Below, piece by piece: positions 36,626-45,897 of a stretch of 64,000 bases of DNA (the first letter of the stretch is position 1; each line of letters begins with the position of its first letter). Origin of the DNA: an uncultured Chlorobiaceae bacterium (GTDB lineage: Bacteria; Bacteroidota; Chlorobiia; Chlorobiales; Chlorobiaceae); the NCBI GenBank assembly GCA_903869365.1, contig CAIPYV010000022.1, positions 1 through 64,000 of the forward strand, given 5' to 3'. Both the position numbers and the translations under genes were made by a program. The notes under the pieces are model-generated. The model saw nothing but the letters and a program-made list of their open reading frames with translations. It was not told the DNA's origin and did no database searches.

Positions 36626-37590
36626 TGAGTGACAGATTTGATCGTGAACCCATCAACCAGGGCAATCCACTCTCCAGAAATGCTTTGATGAGCATCAATA
36701 GTATGCATTCCGTCACTGTTCCAACATTCATTTCCTGGTTGTACAACGGGTTCCTTTTCTGGCGGATCTTCTTTATATCTCTTTTCTGTCAATTCAGTAA
36801 TTCGGATGGCCCAAACTTTTGAACCGTAGCAGGGGGTTTCATCCTGAGCGTATCGGTATAATTCTCCGTCATTGTTGATCACTTTTCCACCTGGACGGGC
36901 ATAATTGGGACTTTGTCTCATTACCGGGCTTTTTGGGTGTTCTTTCCATGGGCCAGTAAGTGTCTTGGAGGTAAAAAGATGGAGGTTTTTGCTTTTGGGT
37001 GCGTAACTGAACAGATACCAGCGCCCCATGTAATTGAGAATCGAGGGATCGACAAGTGCTGACATACGGCCTTGGCCTTTGATGAGTGTTGCTTTATGCT
37101 GCCATTTGTCAGGAAATTGCAATGCCTCGTAAAGTTGTATCCCTCCTGATTCGTAACATTCCGGTATCATGTAATAGCAGTTATCCCAGAAAAAAACAGA
37201 GGGGTAAGAGAGGTGGAAGCGTTCTTTGAGAACGACCTTGCGGTATTGCCATTGCATCATGTTGCTGCTGAAGGCATAGGCGATTTCGCCACTATTTCTC
37301 TTGTCATTCAGTACTTCAAAGAAAAGATAGTAGCCGCTGTGGTTCTGGATCATGAATGGGTCGGCAACGAAACGGGCATTGATGTCTGTAACATCTCTTG
37401 CGCTGAGTATCGGGTTGCTGAAGCCTATTGGGGGAAAGAGCCTGATCGGTGAAGGACCTTGATAGATGCCGATTGCCCAGGTTTCACGACTACGGCGATC
37501 TATTTTTTTTTGGAGATGTTTTCGATAGCGTGCAATGAAGAGCAGAGCAGCCAAGTTTAAAAGGATCAGCAGAGAGGTAGTTATAAGCAT
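36622..37590 (-). CDS. GINT1/GH43-like beta-propeller protein with N-terminal membrane helix
   Basis: A 322-residue protein: one N-terminal hydrophobic helix (about 2-19), a basic stretch, then a five-bladed beta-propeller fold of the GH43/62 type, with DPFMIQNHSGYYLFFE, YPSVFFWDNCYYMIPE and LVDPSILNYMGRWYLF marking successive blades. This resembles the domain found at the N-terminus of plant glucosamine inositolphosphorylceramide transferase (GINT1_N), which occurs in bacterial glycan clusters. The typical GH43 catalytic acids are not fully assured. It would be membrane-anchored and bind or trim a glycan. Its stop overlaps the GT10 start (ATGA). Confidence 0.8.
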   Translation of the reverse strand: MLITTSLLILLNLAALLFIARYRKHLQKKIDRRSRETWAIGIYQGPSPIRLFPPIGFSNPILSARDVTDINARFVADPFMIQNHSGYYLFFEVLNDKRNSGEIAYAFSSNMMQWQYRKVVLKERFHLSYPSVFFWDNCYYMIPECYESGGIQLYEALQFPDKWQHKATLIKGQGRMSALVDPSILNYMGRWYLFSYAPKSKNLHLFTSKTLTGPWKEHPKSPVMRQSPNYARPGGKVINNDGELYRYAQDETPCYGSKVWAIRITELTEKRYKEDPPEKEPVVQPGNECWNSDGMHTIDAHQSISGEWIALVDGFTIKSVTQ

Positions 37591-37616
37591 GACACAGAAT
37601 AGGCAGGGGTTGTTGG

Positions 37617-39524
37617 TCAGGCAGTCATGAGTGTTTCCTGAGCTGTTGGCTTGACTGCAAACTGTATGTCATAGAGCATTTTATAAACGCCGTTTTTCTC
37701 TAGAAGCTCTTGATGGTTGCCAGATTCCATGACGTTACCGCGTTCCATGACAATGATTTTGTCGGCGTTTTTAATGGTGGAGAGGCGGTGAGCTACCACA
37801 AGGGCGGTTCTGTTTTCCATAGCGTTGTCTATTGCCTGCTGAACAATTTTTTCGGATTCGTTGTCGAGCGCACTGGTTGCTTCGTCAAAGATCAGCAGTT
37901 CAGGGTTTTTTACCATGGCACGGGCAATGGCAATTCGTTGGCGCTGACCTCCGGAAAGCTGAAGCCCTCGATCGCCGATCATGGTCTGGTATTGCTGTGG
38001 TTTATCCTCTATAAATTCGTGTGCATTTGCCAGTCTGGCAGCCTGTTCTATTCTTGAATGGTTGATTTCATCGTGGACACCATAGGCAATATTCTGTTCA
38101 ATGGTGTCGTTGAAAAGTATCACTTCCTGACTGACTATGCCGATCATCTGGCGTAGCTGTTTATAGTCAAACTCACGGATATCAATACCGTCAATGGTGA
38201 TGCGTCCTGAATCGACATCGTAAAAGCGCAGGAGGAGATCAACGGCTGTGGACTTACCGGAGCCGGACTGGCCGATCAGTGCGACCATTTCTCCTTTCTT
38301 TATCTCGAAGGAGACGTGGTTGAGAACATTGGGGGCGTCTGGTTCTTTGTTGTATTTAAAACAGACATCTTCGAAGGTGATATTGCAGGAAAAGGTGTTG
38401 ATTGAGCGGCTGCCGTTGGTTACATTGGTGTTGGTATCGAGTACTTCGAAAAGGCGTTCAATAGAGATCATGCCCATTTGAATTGATAAATTGGCATCGC
38501 CCAGCATTTTAATCGGTCCCATGGTGGAGTAGAGGGTAAAGGCAAAGACGAGCAGTTCATTGGCGGTCATTGAGCCTTCGAATACCTGGAGTCCCCCGAA
38601 CCAGAGGACCATTGCAATGGCAGCAATGAGGAGCGTTTCGTTGAGTGGACTGATAATATTGCGAATCCTTGACATTTTTATACTCAACTGCCTGAAATCA
38701 TTGGTGAATGACATGAACTTCGCGAGTTCAATTCCCTCAAACGCCGTTGATTTGATAACCTTGATGCCGTTGAACTTTTCCTGCAGAACGGAGTTCATGT
38801 CGCCCATTTTGGTCTGGAAGCTCTGGGCAAGGCCTTTGATATTTCGGCCCATAAAATTGATAACATAAAAAATCGACAGGGAGGTAACTGATGCAAAAGC
38901 GGTCAGTTTCCAGCTGAGTGCGAGAAGAACACCGATATAGACAAATATTGAAAAGGGGTTCTGCAGAAAATTGACAAAGGTTGAGCTGATGCTGTTATTG
39001 ACGTTTTCTACATCATTATTGACGTAGTTCATCAAATTGCCTACCCTGTTTTTGTTGAAATAATCGAGATGCATTTCGATGATGCTGTGAAATACTTCAT
39101 CCCTGAGCTTTTTTGCAGTTTTGGTCTGTATCCTGAAAATAATCTGGCCGTTGAGGTAGATGAAAAAATTTTTCAGGGCAAATGCAAGAATCAGGAAAAA
39201 GCAGATTTTCAGAAGCGCCAATTGTTTGGTTGGTGCCTGGAACATCTGCTCAAATTCAAGCAGTGCCCAGTTTTTTAACTTTTCTGCACTGGTGGTATCT
39301 TTTGAGAGCTGAAGCGGTTGTTGTACAGAAGTGGATGTTTTAGCGTCGGAGGTTTGCTGGATTGCAGGCGATGATGAAAAAACGGCATTCAGCAGGGGAA
39401 GAATGGAGTAGATCGATACGACGCTGAACAGTGAGGTCAAAACGCTGACAATAACAACCAAAATAATTTTTCCCTTGGAAGGGGCCATATACCGCAGCAT
39501 CCTCATCAATATTCCGAACTTCAT
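37617..39524 (-). CDS. ABC transporter, MsbA-like (lipid or glycolipid flippase)
   Basis: A 635-residue homodimer-type exporter: six transmembrane helices in the first 340 residues, then an ATPase domain with Walker A GQSGSGKST, signature LSGGQRQRIAIARA, Walker B LLIFDEATSALD and switch AHRLST, all intact. The region before the membrane core includes a periplasmic loop rich in Ser, Gln and Thr. Members flip lipid A or lipid-linked oligosaccharides. It precedes the propeller and fucose genes by 26 bases on the same strand, so flipping a lipid-linked fucosylated glycan is the likely task; lipid A transport is the alternative. Confidence 0.88.
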   Translation of the reverse strand: MKFGILMRMLRYMAPSKGKIILVVIVSVLTSLFSVVSIYSILPLLNAVFSSSPAIQQTSDAKTSTSVQQPLQLSKDTTSAEKLKNWALLEFEQMFQAPTKQLALLKICFFLILAFALKNFFIYLNGQIIFRIQTKTAKKLRDEVFHSIIEMHLDYFNKNRVGNLMNYVNNDVENVNNSISSTFVNFLQNPFSIFVYIGVLLALSWKLTAFASVTSLSIFYVINFMGRNIKGLAQSFQTKMGDMNSVLQEKFNGIKVIKSTAFEGIELAKFMSFTNDFRQLSIKMSRIRNIISPLNETLLIAAIAMVLWFGGLQVFEGSMTANELLVFAFTLYSTMGPIKMLGDANLSIQMGMISIERLFEVLDTNTNVTNGSRSINTFSCNITFEDVCFKYNKEPDAPNVLNHVSFEIKKGEMVALIGQSGSGKSTAVDLLLRFYDVDSGRITIDGIDIREFDYKQLRQMIGIVSQEVILFNDTIEQNIAYGVHDEINHSRIEQAARLANAHEFIEDKPQQYQTMIGDRGLQLSGGQRQRIAIARAMVKNPELLIFDEATSALDNESEKIVQQAIDNAMENRTALVVAHRLSTIKNADKIIVMERGNVMESGNHQELLEKNGVYKMLYDIQFAVKPTAQETLMTA

Positions 39525-39614
39525 AAGCTCCCTGATCGTGTTTTGTTTATCGTAACTCTTAATATAGTGTATAAATCAGAATAATCAGTTTTAGTTAACA
39601 GTGCCGAGAAAGAG

Positions 39615-39712
39615 AGTGCTGAGTGCTGAGAAGGAAAGTACTGAGTTGGGGCTCATCGTTCCCTGATGTGTCATGAAGCGGCAAGCCACTCAGCACTTGG
39701 CACTCAGGACTT
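39615..39712. repeat. GAGTGCTGA-type repeat with an inverted copy at the GT9 stop codon
   Basis: AGTGCTGAGTG (39615-39625) is repeated in inverted form as CACTCAGCACT (39687-39697), 61 bases away, with further partial units (TACTGAGTT, GCACTCAGGAC). The inverted copy holds TGC-TGA on the minus strand, the last Cys codon and stop of the GT9 gene. Confidence 0.75.
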
Positions 39713-40745
39713 CTAAAAGATTGTGGAGGGCGGCGGTTACTTGTTTGGGGTCGATATCGATGATGTCGGGTGTTGGGGATATAATGATATCTTGAAGGGT
39801 GCTCAATGGGCCGAATTGGGTCCGATCGGCGAGGTGCTGGCGGTAGAGGGCTATGATTGGTGTGTCGGAACATGCCGCAATATGGACGAGGGAGGTGTCG
39901 GGGGTGATGAGGAGCTTGAGCTTTTTGACAATTTCGCCGACTTCATAGATGTTTTGTGTTGAGGGTGATTGCAGGACGTTGGGATGCGGTTGTTCAAGCT
40001 TTCTTTTTTCTTCAAGTTCTTTGGGAGCTGAGAGGATAATAAAGGTTTCGTCGGTGAAACTCTTGATCAGTTGAGACCATTGCTCATGGGTTCGGTGTCC
40101 TCCGATGTGCCCGGCACTGATGTTGATACCGATATATTTGCCGGGCTGGATTGTTTTCAGAAATGAGGCGGTTGCAGTGCAGACCGGCATAGGGGGCAGG
40201 TAGGGTCTGCATGGTTCTCCGGTTGTTGAACCGATGGCGCTTAGAAGAGAAAGATTTTTGGCTGATTCGTGGGTATTGGGTTCAAGAGTGATGAGCTGAT
40301 CAAACAGTCCTTCATGATGAGGATTGAAGTGGCCAATTTTGTGTCGGGCCCGGATAAGCAAAGACTGGATAAGAAAGTGGGTTGAAGGGTGGTCTTTGGG
40401 ATTGAAGAGGAGATCAAACTTTTTTGAGAGAATCCCCTTGTAGTAACGTTTCATGTTTCTTTTGGCGTGGTAAACTTCCGTGACATTGGGGTCGGCACTG
40501 AAAAAGTTGAAGATGATCTTGCTGAAAGCGATGATGTATATTGAAAGCTCAGGATACTCTCTTCGGAGGGTGCCGATAAGGGGAGTGAGTAAAATGCAAT
40601 CGCCATAGCATTCCCTTGCGAGAATGACGATGCTTTCGGGATTTCCATGAAAAAGCGGTTGTGTGTGCGGTCGTTTTCCGATTACCTGGAGGGTGCGGGC
40701 AAAGTTTTTACGGAAGCGAGTATGATCTTTTTTTTTCGCGCTCAT
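39690..40745 (-). CDS. GT9 glycosyltransferase (heptosyltransferase-like)
   Basis: A 351-residue GT-B protein of family 9 (RfaF/WaaC-like). The first strand reads PESIVILARECYGDCILLTPLIGTLRR, the typical ADP-heptose transferase opening, and the donor region has YIGINISAGH...R and ITPDTSLVHIAACSDTPIIALY near the C-terminus, the hallmark of GT9. It probably adds a heptose or related sugar to the LPS core. It is encoded 21 bases after a GT4 gene and before the MsbA-like exporter. The C-terminus (EVLSAKC) is read from a dispersed repeat that contributes the stop codon, so the original tail has probably been replaced. Confidence 0.9.
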   Translation of the reverse strand: MSAKKKDHTRFRKNFARTLQVIGKRPHTQPLFHGNPESIVILARECYGDCILLTPLIGTLRREYPELSIYIIAFSKIIFNFFSADPNVTEVYHAKRNMKRYYKGILSKKFDLLFNPKDHPSTHFLIQSLLIRARHKIGHFNPHHEGLFDQLITLEPNTHESAKNLSLLSAIGSTTGEPCRPYLPPMPVCTATASFLKTIQPGKYIGINISAGHIGGHRTHEQWSQLIKSFTDETFIILSAPKELEEKRKLEQPHPNVLQSPSTQNIYEVGEIVKKLKLLITPDTSLVHIAACSDTPIIALYRQHLADRTQFGPLSTLQDIIISPTPDIIDIDPKQVTAALHNLLEVLSAKC

Positions 40746-40766
40746 TTTCCTGGACTATGACTTGAT

Positions 40767-41840
40767 TTATATTGTTAATGTTTCAAGAAGTTGCTCGTAT
40801 TGGGCAACGACGGTCTGGAGTGTAAACTTTTCTTCGATAATTTTTCTTGCTTCTCTTCCGGCTTGTTTATAATCAGATTGTAATAAAGTTACAACACCAT
40901 CAGCAAGTTCTTTACTGTTGTCGGGGTTAACAATAATACCTGATCGGTTATTGATGATGATATCGGCCAGTCCGCTGCCGGATGTTGCGACTACCGGTTT
41001 TGCGGATGCCATGGATTCCAGTGCGCTCATGGACATGCCTTCTTCGGGCGACGGCATTATGGTTATATCGACTCCGCAGAGTATTTCAGGGATATCTGTT
41101 CTGAAACCGGTAAAGGTTACCTTATCGGACACTGTAAGTTTTTTTGTCAGATCTTTGAGTTTTTGTTCCATACTTCCTGTACCGACGATTATAAAATGGA
41201 TCGGGTTGATTTTTTGAACGATGTACGGGATGGCACTGATAAAACATTCCAGGCCCTTGTTTTCATCGAGCCGGCTTATGACGGCTGCCACGTATTGTTC
41301 AGGGTGAAGGGTGTTATTGTTTTTGTTTGGTATTCTGAAACGGTGAAGATCTATTCCATCATAGATAACGGTGATTTTATGGTCAGGGATGTTAAAATCT
41401 TCCTTGAGTTCACGTTTGATTTTGTCTGAAACGGCTATAATTCTGTCAACAAGTTTATTGTAAAGGAGTCTGTTGATCTGTTTTTTTATTCCTTTTTTCC
41501 GGTAAGGGACGTTGCGTGTTAACATCACCACTCTGTGGGATAACCTGCCAGCCAATGACGCGACCCAATAAAATTTTGGTGAACAGATTTCGATGACATC
41601 AATGTTGTTTTTTTCTATAAGCTGTATAAGTTTCGGGATGATAAGGAGGTTGAGATCAGATTTTGGATTAATGGTGCAGACCGGGATGTTTTCTTCAGGG
41701 AGACGTCTCGACAGGCCACTTTCCGGTAAACAGCAGACAGTTACTCGATGACCACGTTTAAGAAGCTCTTGACTGTATAACAGGATTCTGTTTGCTCCAC
41801 CCGACCAGTGCGGCGTTGCGTCAAATATCAGGATATTCAT
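40767..41840 (-). CDS. GT4 glycosyltransferase
   Basis: A 357-residue GT-B glycosyltransferase. The N-terminus MNILIFDATPHWSGGANRILL is the acceptor-side Rossmann motif with the GG loop; the donor half has VAAVISRLDENKGLE, VGTGSMEQKLKDL, VTFTGFR and the EX7E motif in MPSPEEGMSMSALESMASAKPVVAT. It likely extends a surface polysaccharide or LPS core. It leads the minus-strand glycan cluster, with the divergent CPBP gene 84 bases away. The sugar is unknown. Confidence 0.92.
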   Translation of the reverse strand: MNILIFDATPHWSGGANRILLYSQELLKRGHRVTVCCLPESGLSRRLPEENIPVCTINPKSDLNLLIIPKLIQLIEKNNIDVIEICSPKFYWVASLAGRLSHRVVMLTRNVPYRKKGIKKQINRLLYNKLVDRIIAVSDKIKRELKEDFNIPDHKITVIYDGIDLHRFRIPNKNNNTLHPEQYVAAVISRLDENKGLECFISAIPYIVQKINPIHFIIVGTGSMEQKLKDLTKKLTVSDKVTFTGFRTDIPEILCGVDITIMPSPEEGMSMSALESMASAKPVVATSGSGLADIIINNRSGIIVNPDNSKELADGVVTLLQSDYKQAGREARKIIEEKFTLQTVVAQYEQLLETLTI

Positions 41841-41924
41841 GAATGGGTGCCTGAATTATCGGGGTTTCGAAACGTTAAAGTATAACATTCCAAGAGATTT
41901 CATTGTTACCGATCGTTATAATCT

Positions 41925-42863
41925 ATGCAGGCATTTTCTTCTTCAGATCCTTTTGCGACAAGGCGACTCTCCTTTTTCGCCAATACGCTTTTTGTAATTG
42001 GTATCATGTTGCTTTACATGCTTGCCGGTGCTCTGCTTTTTCCTTTTGTCAACGGTGGTGGCAAGGGTTTTTCGCTCTCTCATTTTGACCGGAATCTGCT
42101 GCTTTCCATACGCTTTCTTCAGGCAGGTGGACAGATACTGGTTCTTGCCATGCCTGTTATTCTGCATGCTGCATGGCATACAGGAAAGAAAAATCCCTTT
42201 TCACTCGAGAGTCTTGCTTTTTTAGGGATACGCAGGAATGTAAACTTTAGTGCTGCCGTTTTGGCTGTCGGTGGTATTTTTCTGCTTCAGCCTTTGCTGT
42301 ATTCTATTACTGCAGTTCAGGATATGTACCTCTGGCCTGCTCTTGGTGCTGAGGGGGGAGAAGTAGCTCATCAGCGGGATGTCATGGAGTCGTTTATCAG
42401 AGAGCTTGCTTTGGTGCGGACGGTTCCGGAGTTTGTTGCCGTTGCTTTTGTTCTTGCCGTTACTCCGGCGTTTTGTGAGGAGCTGCTTTTCAGGGGTTAT
42501 ATCCAGCAGAATTACAGTGCTTCCATGAAGTCAGGTTGGGCAGTTTTTTTGACAGGCAGTGTGTTTGCTTTTTTTCATTTGAGTGCAGCAAATCTTGTTC
42601 CTCTGGCTTTGCTGGGGTGGTATATTGGCTATATTTACAGTAAAACAGGTAATCTGGGAGTGCCGTTTTTTGTTCATCTTCTGAATAATTTTGTGGCTCT
42701 CCTTTTTCTTTTGTTTACGGCAGGCGGGAATTTGCCAGGGCCGGTTCAACCGGAATTTTTGCTTCATGCCGTTTGGTGGTGGCTGGTAGTTGGGGTGAGT
42801 TTGCTGCTGTTTGTGATGGTTGTCTTGAGGTTTTCTGATGATCGGTTTTTTAACAATGGATAA
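41925..42863 (+). CDS. CPBP-family intramembrane glutamic endopeptidase
   Basis: A 312-residue polytopic membrane protein with about eight helices. The CPBP (Abi, formerly CAAX) motifs are present: EELLFRGYIQQ (Glu-Glu-x3-Arg), an FxxxH in FAFFHLSAAN and a second His-Asn motif FFVHLLNNFVAL. The family includes Rce1-type proteases, bacteriocin-immunity proteins and other membrane enzymes; the bacterial substrate is usually unknown. It ends one base inside the start of cdsA (TAATG), so the two are co-translated. Confidence 0.9.
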   Translation: MQAFSSSDPFATRRLSFFANTLFVIGIMLLYMLAGALLFPFVNGGGKGFSLSHFDRNLLLSIRFLQAGGQILVLAMPVILHAAWHTGKKNPFSLESLAFLGIRRNVNFSAAVLAVGGIFLLQPLLYSITAVQDMYLWPALGAEGGEVAHQRDVMESFIRELALVRTVPEFVAVAFVLAVTPAFCEELLFRGYIQQNYSASMKSGWAVFLTGSVFAFFHLSAANLVPLALLGWYIGYIYSKTGNLGVPFFVHLLNNFVALLFLLFTAGGNLPGPVQPEFLLHAVWWWLVVGVSLLLFVMVVLRFSDDRFFNNG

Positions 42864-43684
42864 TGGGTAAGCTGTTAAGCGTTAATTTATTGCAGAGGGT
42901 CGTTGTGGCTCTTGTGGGTATTCCTTTTCTGCTTTGGCTGATCAAGGTGGGAGGGGTTTGGTTTTTTTGTTTTTTTTTATTGCTGGCGCTGCTTGCTGGT
43001 TTTGAGTTTCATCGTCTTGCACGTCATAAGGCTCATCCGCCGGCGCTTTGGATTGTTCTGGTGATAACGCTGCTTTTTCAGGTAAATTTTTATCAGCAGT
43101 TTGCTGAGGTTTGGGAGCTTTTGCTTGGTGTGATGCTTGCACTTCTGGTGATGGAGCTGTTTTTGAAAGATGGATCTCCACTGCTTAATCTGGGCTCGAT
43201 CTTGCCAGGTTTGCTTTATGTTAATCTTTCTTTTGGTTCGCTTCTGAGACTTCGCTTCTCAGAAGCTGATGGAAAAGGGGAAATTCTTGTTTTTCTGATG
43301 TTTTTTTGTGTCTGGTCGGCGGATATTTTTGCCTATTTCGGAGGGAGTACGTTGGGGGGAAGATTTATTCACCGCAAATTGTTTGAGCGCCTGAGTCCGC
43401 ATAAAACATGGGAGGGCTTTTTATGCGGCCTGGCTGGAAGTGTTTCTGCTGCGATGATCTATGGGAGTTTTGTTCCGCAGCTGCCATTTAAAACTGCATT
43501 TTTGACGGGATTATTGATTGGTCTGGCAAGTCCTGCAGGTGACTTGATTGAGTCGATGTTTAAAAGAGATGCTGGTGTAAAGGATTCTTCGGGTTTGATT
43601 CCCGGGCATGGGGGGGTGCTTGACCGGTTTGATACCATCATGTTTGTGTCGCCGTTTATCTATTTTATTGCTTTTCATGTTTGA
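42863..43684 (+). CDS. cdsA: Phosphatidate cytidylyltransferase
   Basis: A 273-residue membrane enzyme with about eight helices. The CdsA signature is complete near the C-terminus: SPHKTWEGFLCGLAGS, then GDLIESMFKRDAGVKDSSGLIPGHGGVLDRFD, with the metal-binding aspartates. It makes CDP-diacylglycerol from CTP and phosphatidic acid, the precursor of all phospholipid headgroups in this cell. Start and stop overlap with the preceding CPBP gene by one base. A short tandem repeat follows it. Confidence 0.96.
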   Translation: MGKLLSVNLLQRVVVALVGIPFLLWLIKVGGVWFFCFFLLLALLAGFEFHRLARHKAHPPALWIVLVITLLFQVNFYQQFAEVWELLLGVMLALLVMELFLKDGSPLLNLGSILPGLLYVNLSFGSLLRLRFSEADGKGEILVFLMFFCVWSADIFAYFGGSTLGGRFIHRKLFERLSPHKTWEGFLCGLAGSVSAAMIYGSFVPQLPFKTAFLTGLLIGLASPAGDLIESMFKRDAGVKDSSGLIPGHGGVLDRFDTIMFVSPFIYFIAFHV

Positions 43685-43694
43685 TTTTTTTTGC

Positions 43695-43730
43695 GATGAG
43701 TGCTGAGGGATGAGTGCTGAGGGATGAGCG
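43695..43730 (+). repeat. Tandem GATGAGTGCTGAGG repeat
   Basis: Two exact 14-base units (43695-43708, 43709-43722) and a partial third follow cdsA. The unit shares GAGTGCTGAG with the repeats at 24879, 39615 and 45851. Confidence 0.8.
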
Positions 43731-43819
43731 AATGTTTTTTTTATATTATCGGTTTAAGAAAGTGTGCGGGGAGCATTTTGCCCACGGTCAGGAGTATTAA
43801 TCCCGAAGAGGTTTAACTG

Positions 43820-44290
43820 ATGAAAATTGAAAGTCTTCTTTCTGAAAAACATATCGCCTTGAATCTTGAACTGGCTCTCAAAAGTCAGGTTATTGAAAAA
43901 ATGCTTTCTCTTGTGGCCGATCATGCCGGAGTGAAAGATATTGAGAAGCTTCGGGAGGATGTGCTGAAGCGTGAAGAGGAGATGTCAACAGGTATCGGTA
44001 AGAGTATCGCTTTGCCTCATGCTAAAACGGACGGAGTCATTGAGCCGGTTATGGCGTTTGCGACGCTCAGTGGTGAGATGAATTTTGATTCTATTGATCA
44101 AGAGCCAGTTCGCCTGGTGTTTCTTCTTGCAACGCCGGAGGATATGCTTGCAGAGCATTTGAAGCTTCTTGGCCGTATTACCAAACTGGCAGGTCGTGAA
44201 GATTTTCGTCAGAGTCTTCTTCTTTCCACGTCACCTGCTGAGGTGATTGAGCTGTTCAGGGAAGGGGAAAAGGATTTTCCACAGATATAA
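43820..44290 (+). CDS. PTS EIIA-Ntr-type protein (PtsN-like)
   Basis: A 156-residue EIIA domain of the fructose/mannitol/nitrogen class. The phosphorylatable histidine lies in [12 protein letters not shown] near residue 68, after the GIGKS turn that holds it. No sugar-specific EIIB or EIIC and no EI or HPr gene are in the window, so a regulatory rather than transport role is likely. It ends 28 bases before the hisS start. A frame reaching back from hisS overlaps its end but is not used. Confidence 0.9.
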   Translation: MKIESLLSEKHIALNLELALKSQVIEKMLSLVADHAGVKDIEKLREDVLKREEEMSTGIGKSIALPHAKTDGVIEPVMAFATLSGEMNFDSIDQEPVRLVFLLATPEDMLAEHLKLLGRITKLAGREDFRQSLLLSTSPAEVIELFREGEKDFPQI

Positions 44291-44318
44291 TATTTACGAT
44301 ACAGAGGATTGTTACTAT

Positions 44319-45611
44319 ATGTCGCAGTACCAGGCTGTCAAGGGCACAAGGGATATTTTCCCGGAAGAGGCTGCTCGATGGAAGTATGTTGAAGGAGTAG
44401 TGCACTCTCTTGCATCAATCTACGGGTTCAATGAGATACGTACGCCGGTTTTTGAGTATACCGAGCTTTTTCAGAGAGGAATAGGATCAACAACGGACAT
44501 TGTCGGAAAGGAGATGTTTACGTTTCAGCCCGATCCTAAAGGGCGTTCTCTGACTCTGCGGCCTGAGATGACTGCCGGGGTGATGCGGGCAGTGCTTCAG
44601 AACAATTTGCTTTCGTCGGCTCCTGTGCACAAGCTTTATTATATCAGTGAGTTGTTTCGCAAAGAGAGGCCTCAGGCGGGCAGGCAGCGTCAGTTTTCCC
44701 AGTTCGGGGCGGAACTGATTGGCGTTTCTTCGCCGGCTGCTGTGGCTGAAGTTATGACGCTGATGATGCAGGTTTTTGAGTCGCTTGGTCTTCATGGCCT
44801 GAAGCTTAGAGTGAATACTCTCGGGGACTCGGAAGACCGGCTGCGGTACAGGGAGGCGTTGCAGGGTTATTTTGCACCTTTTCACCATCTGCTTGATGAG
44901 TCTTCGAAAGAGAGGCTCGAAAAAAATCCGCTTCGAATTCTTGATTCAAAGAATCCTGCTGTTCAGGATATTGTTGCCGGGGCGCCGAGGTTGTATGATT
45001 ATCTCAATGACGCTGCTGTTCAGGATTTTGAGAAGGTATTGTTTTACCTTGGAGAGCGGGGTATTGCATATACAATAGATCACCGGCTTGTCCGGGGGCT
45101 TGATTATTATTGTCACACTGCTTTTGAGGTGACAAGTTCAGAACTTGGCGCGCAGGATGCCATTGGTGGCGGAGGGCGATATGATGGTCTGGCCAGGGAG
45201 CTTGGAGGCTCTTCGGATGTACCGGCATCTGGGTTTGCCGTGGGTATGGAGAGGCTTTTGATGACGATGGAAAAACAGGGGCTTTTTGCTGCGCTTACTC
45301 CTCGTGCTCCGCTGGTTTATGTTGTTGTGCAGAGTCAGGAACTTGGAGATTATGGTTTGCAGATCGCTTACCAGTTGCGCAAGGCTGGCATTATGACTGA
45401 AATTGATTTGGCGGCAAGGAGTATGAAGGCGCAGATGAGGGAGGCAAACAGAATTCGGGTTTCCTATGCATTGTTTGTTGGTGCAACTGAAGTTGAGACA
45501 GGTTTGTATGCATTGAAGAATCTTGTTACTTCTGAACAGACGACACTTTCTCTTGAGGCTGTCCTTGAAATTCTCCGCGAACCGGCTGCGAAGGAGTTGC
45601 TTGACTTATGA
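44319..45611 (+). CDS. hisS: Histidyl-tRNA synthetase
   Basis: A 430-residue class II synthetase. It starts [20 protein letters not shown], the normal HisRS N-terminus; motif 2 region [20 protein letters not shown], the histidine motifs [14 protein letters not shown] and [10 protein letters not shown], and a C-terminal anticodon-binding domain ([11 protein letters not shown]... to the end) are all present. The open frame extends back to 44247 through the ptsN-like gene, but ATG 44319 fits the family and has AGAGGA upstream. The stop overlaps the next gene by four bases. Confidence 0.97.
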   Translation: MSQYQAVKGTRDIFPEEAARWKYVEGVVHSLASIYGFNEIRTPVFEYTELFQRGIGSTTDIVGKEMFTFQPDPKGRSLTLRPEMTAGVMRAVLQNNLLSSAPVHKLYYISELFRKERPQAGRQRQFSQFGAELIGVSSPAAVAEVMTLMMQVFESLGLHGLKLRVNTLGDSEDRLRYREALQGYFAPFHHLLDESSKERLEKNPLRILDSKNPAVQDIVAGAPRLYDYLNDAAVQDFEKVLFYLGERGIAYTIDHRLVRGLDYYCHTAFEVTSSELGAQDAIGGGGRYDGLARELGGSSDVPASGFAVGMERLLMTMEKQGLFAALTPRAPLVYVVVQSQELGDYGLQIAYQLRKAGIMTEIDLAARSMKAQMREANRIRVSYALFVGATEVETGLYALKNLVTSEQTTLSLEAVLEILREPAAKELLDL

Positions 45612-45862
45612 CTGTAAAACGACATAAGGTGATGCTTTATGGAAAAAAAGAGTGCTGCTTGTGCGATGAGGCTATGGAGGTGCTGTTGAAAGTTGATGCC
45701 GTTGTGTCGTTTGATCTGGAAAAGATTGATATCTCTGATAATCCCGAACTGCTTGCTGAGTTCGGGATTAAAATTCCGGTTGTTTTTGTTGATGGGGTTC
45801 AAGTCTTCAAGTATCGGGTTAATGAAGGTCGGTTGCTTGCTTTACTTAGAGCTGAGTGCTGA
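45608..45862 (+). CDS. Glutaredoxin/thioredoxin-fold protein (DUF836-like)
   Basis: An 84-residue thioredoxin-fold protein with a CxxC-type active site CCLCDEA near residue 18 and the cis-proline loop KIPVVFVDG near residue 55. This is the small glutaredoxin-like (DUF836) class. It would act as a thiol-disulfide exchange protein in the cytosol. It overlaps hisS by four bases (ATGA). The C-terminus (LLRAEC) and stop are contributed by the dispersed TGCTGAGTGC repeat, as in the mntA-like and GT9 genes. Confidence 0.85.
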   Translation: MTVKRHKVMLYGKKECCLCDEAMEVLLKVDAVVSFDLEKIDISDNPELLAEFGIKIPVVFVDGVQVFKYRVNEGRLLALLRAEC

Positions 45863-45867
45863 GTGCA
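45851..45867 (+). repeat. GCTGAGTGCTGAGTGCA repeat at a stop codon
   Basis: Two overlapping seven-base units across the end of the thioredoxin-fold gene; TGC-TGA within it is the final codon and stop. Confidence 0.7.
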
Positions 45868-45897
45868 ACTATATGTTATGAATGTCGTTCCCTAAGA

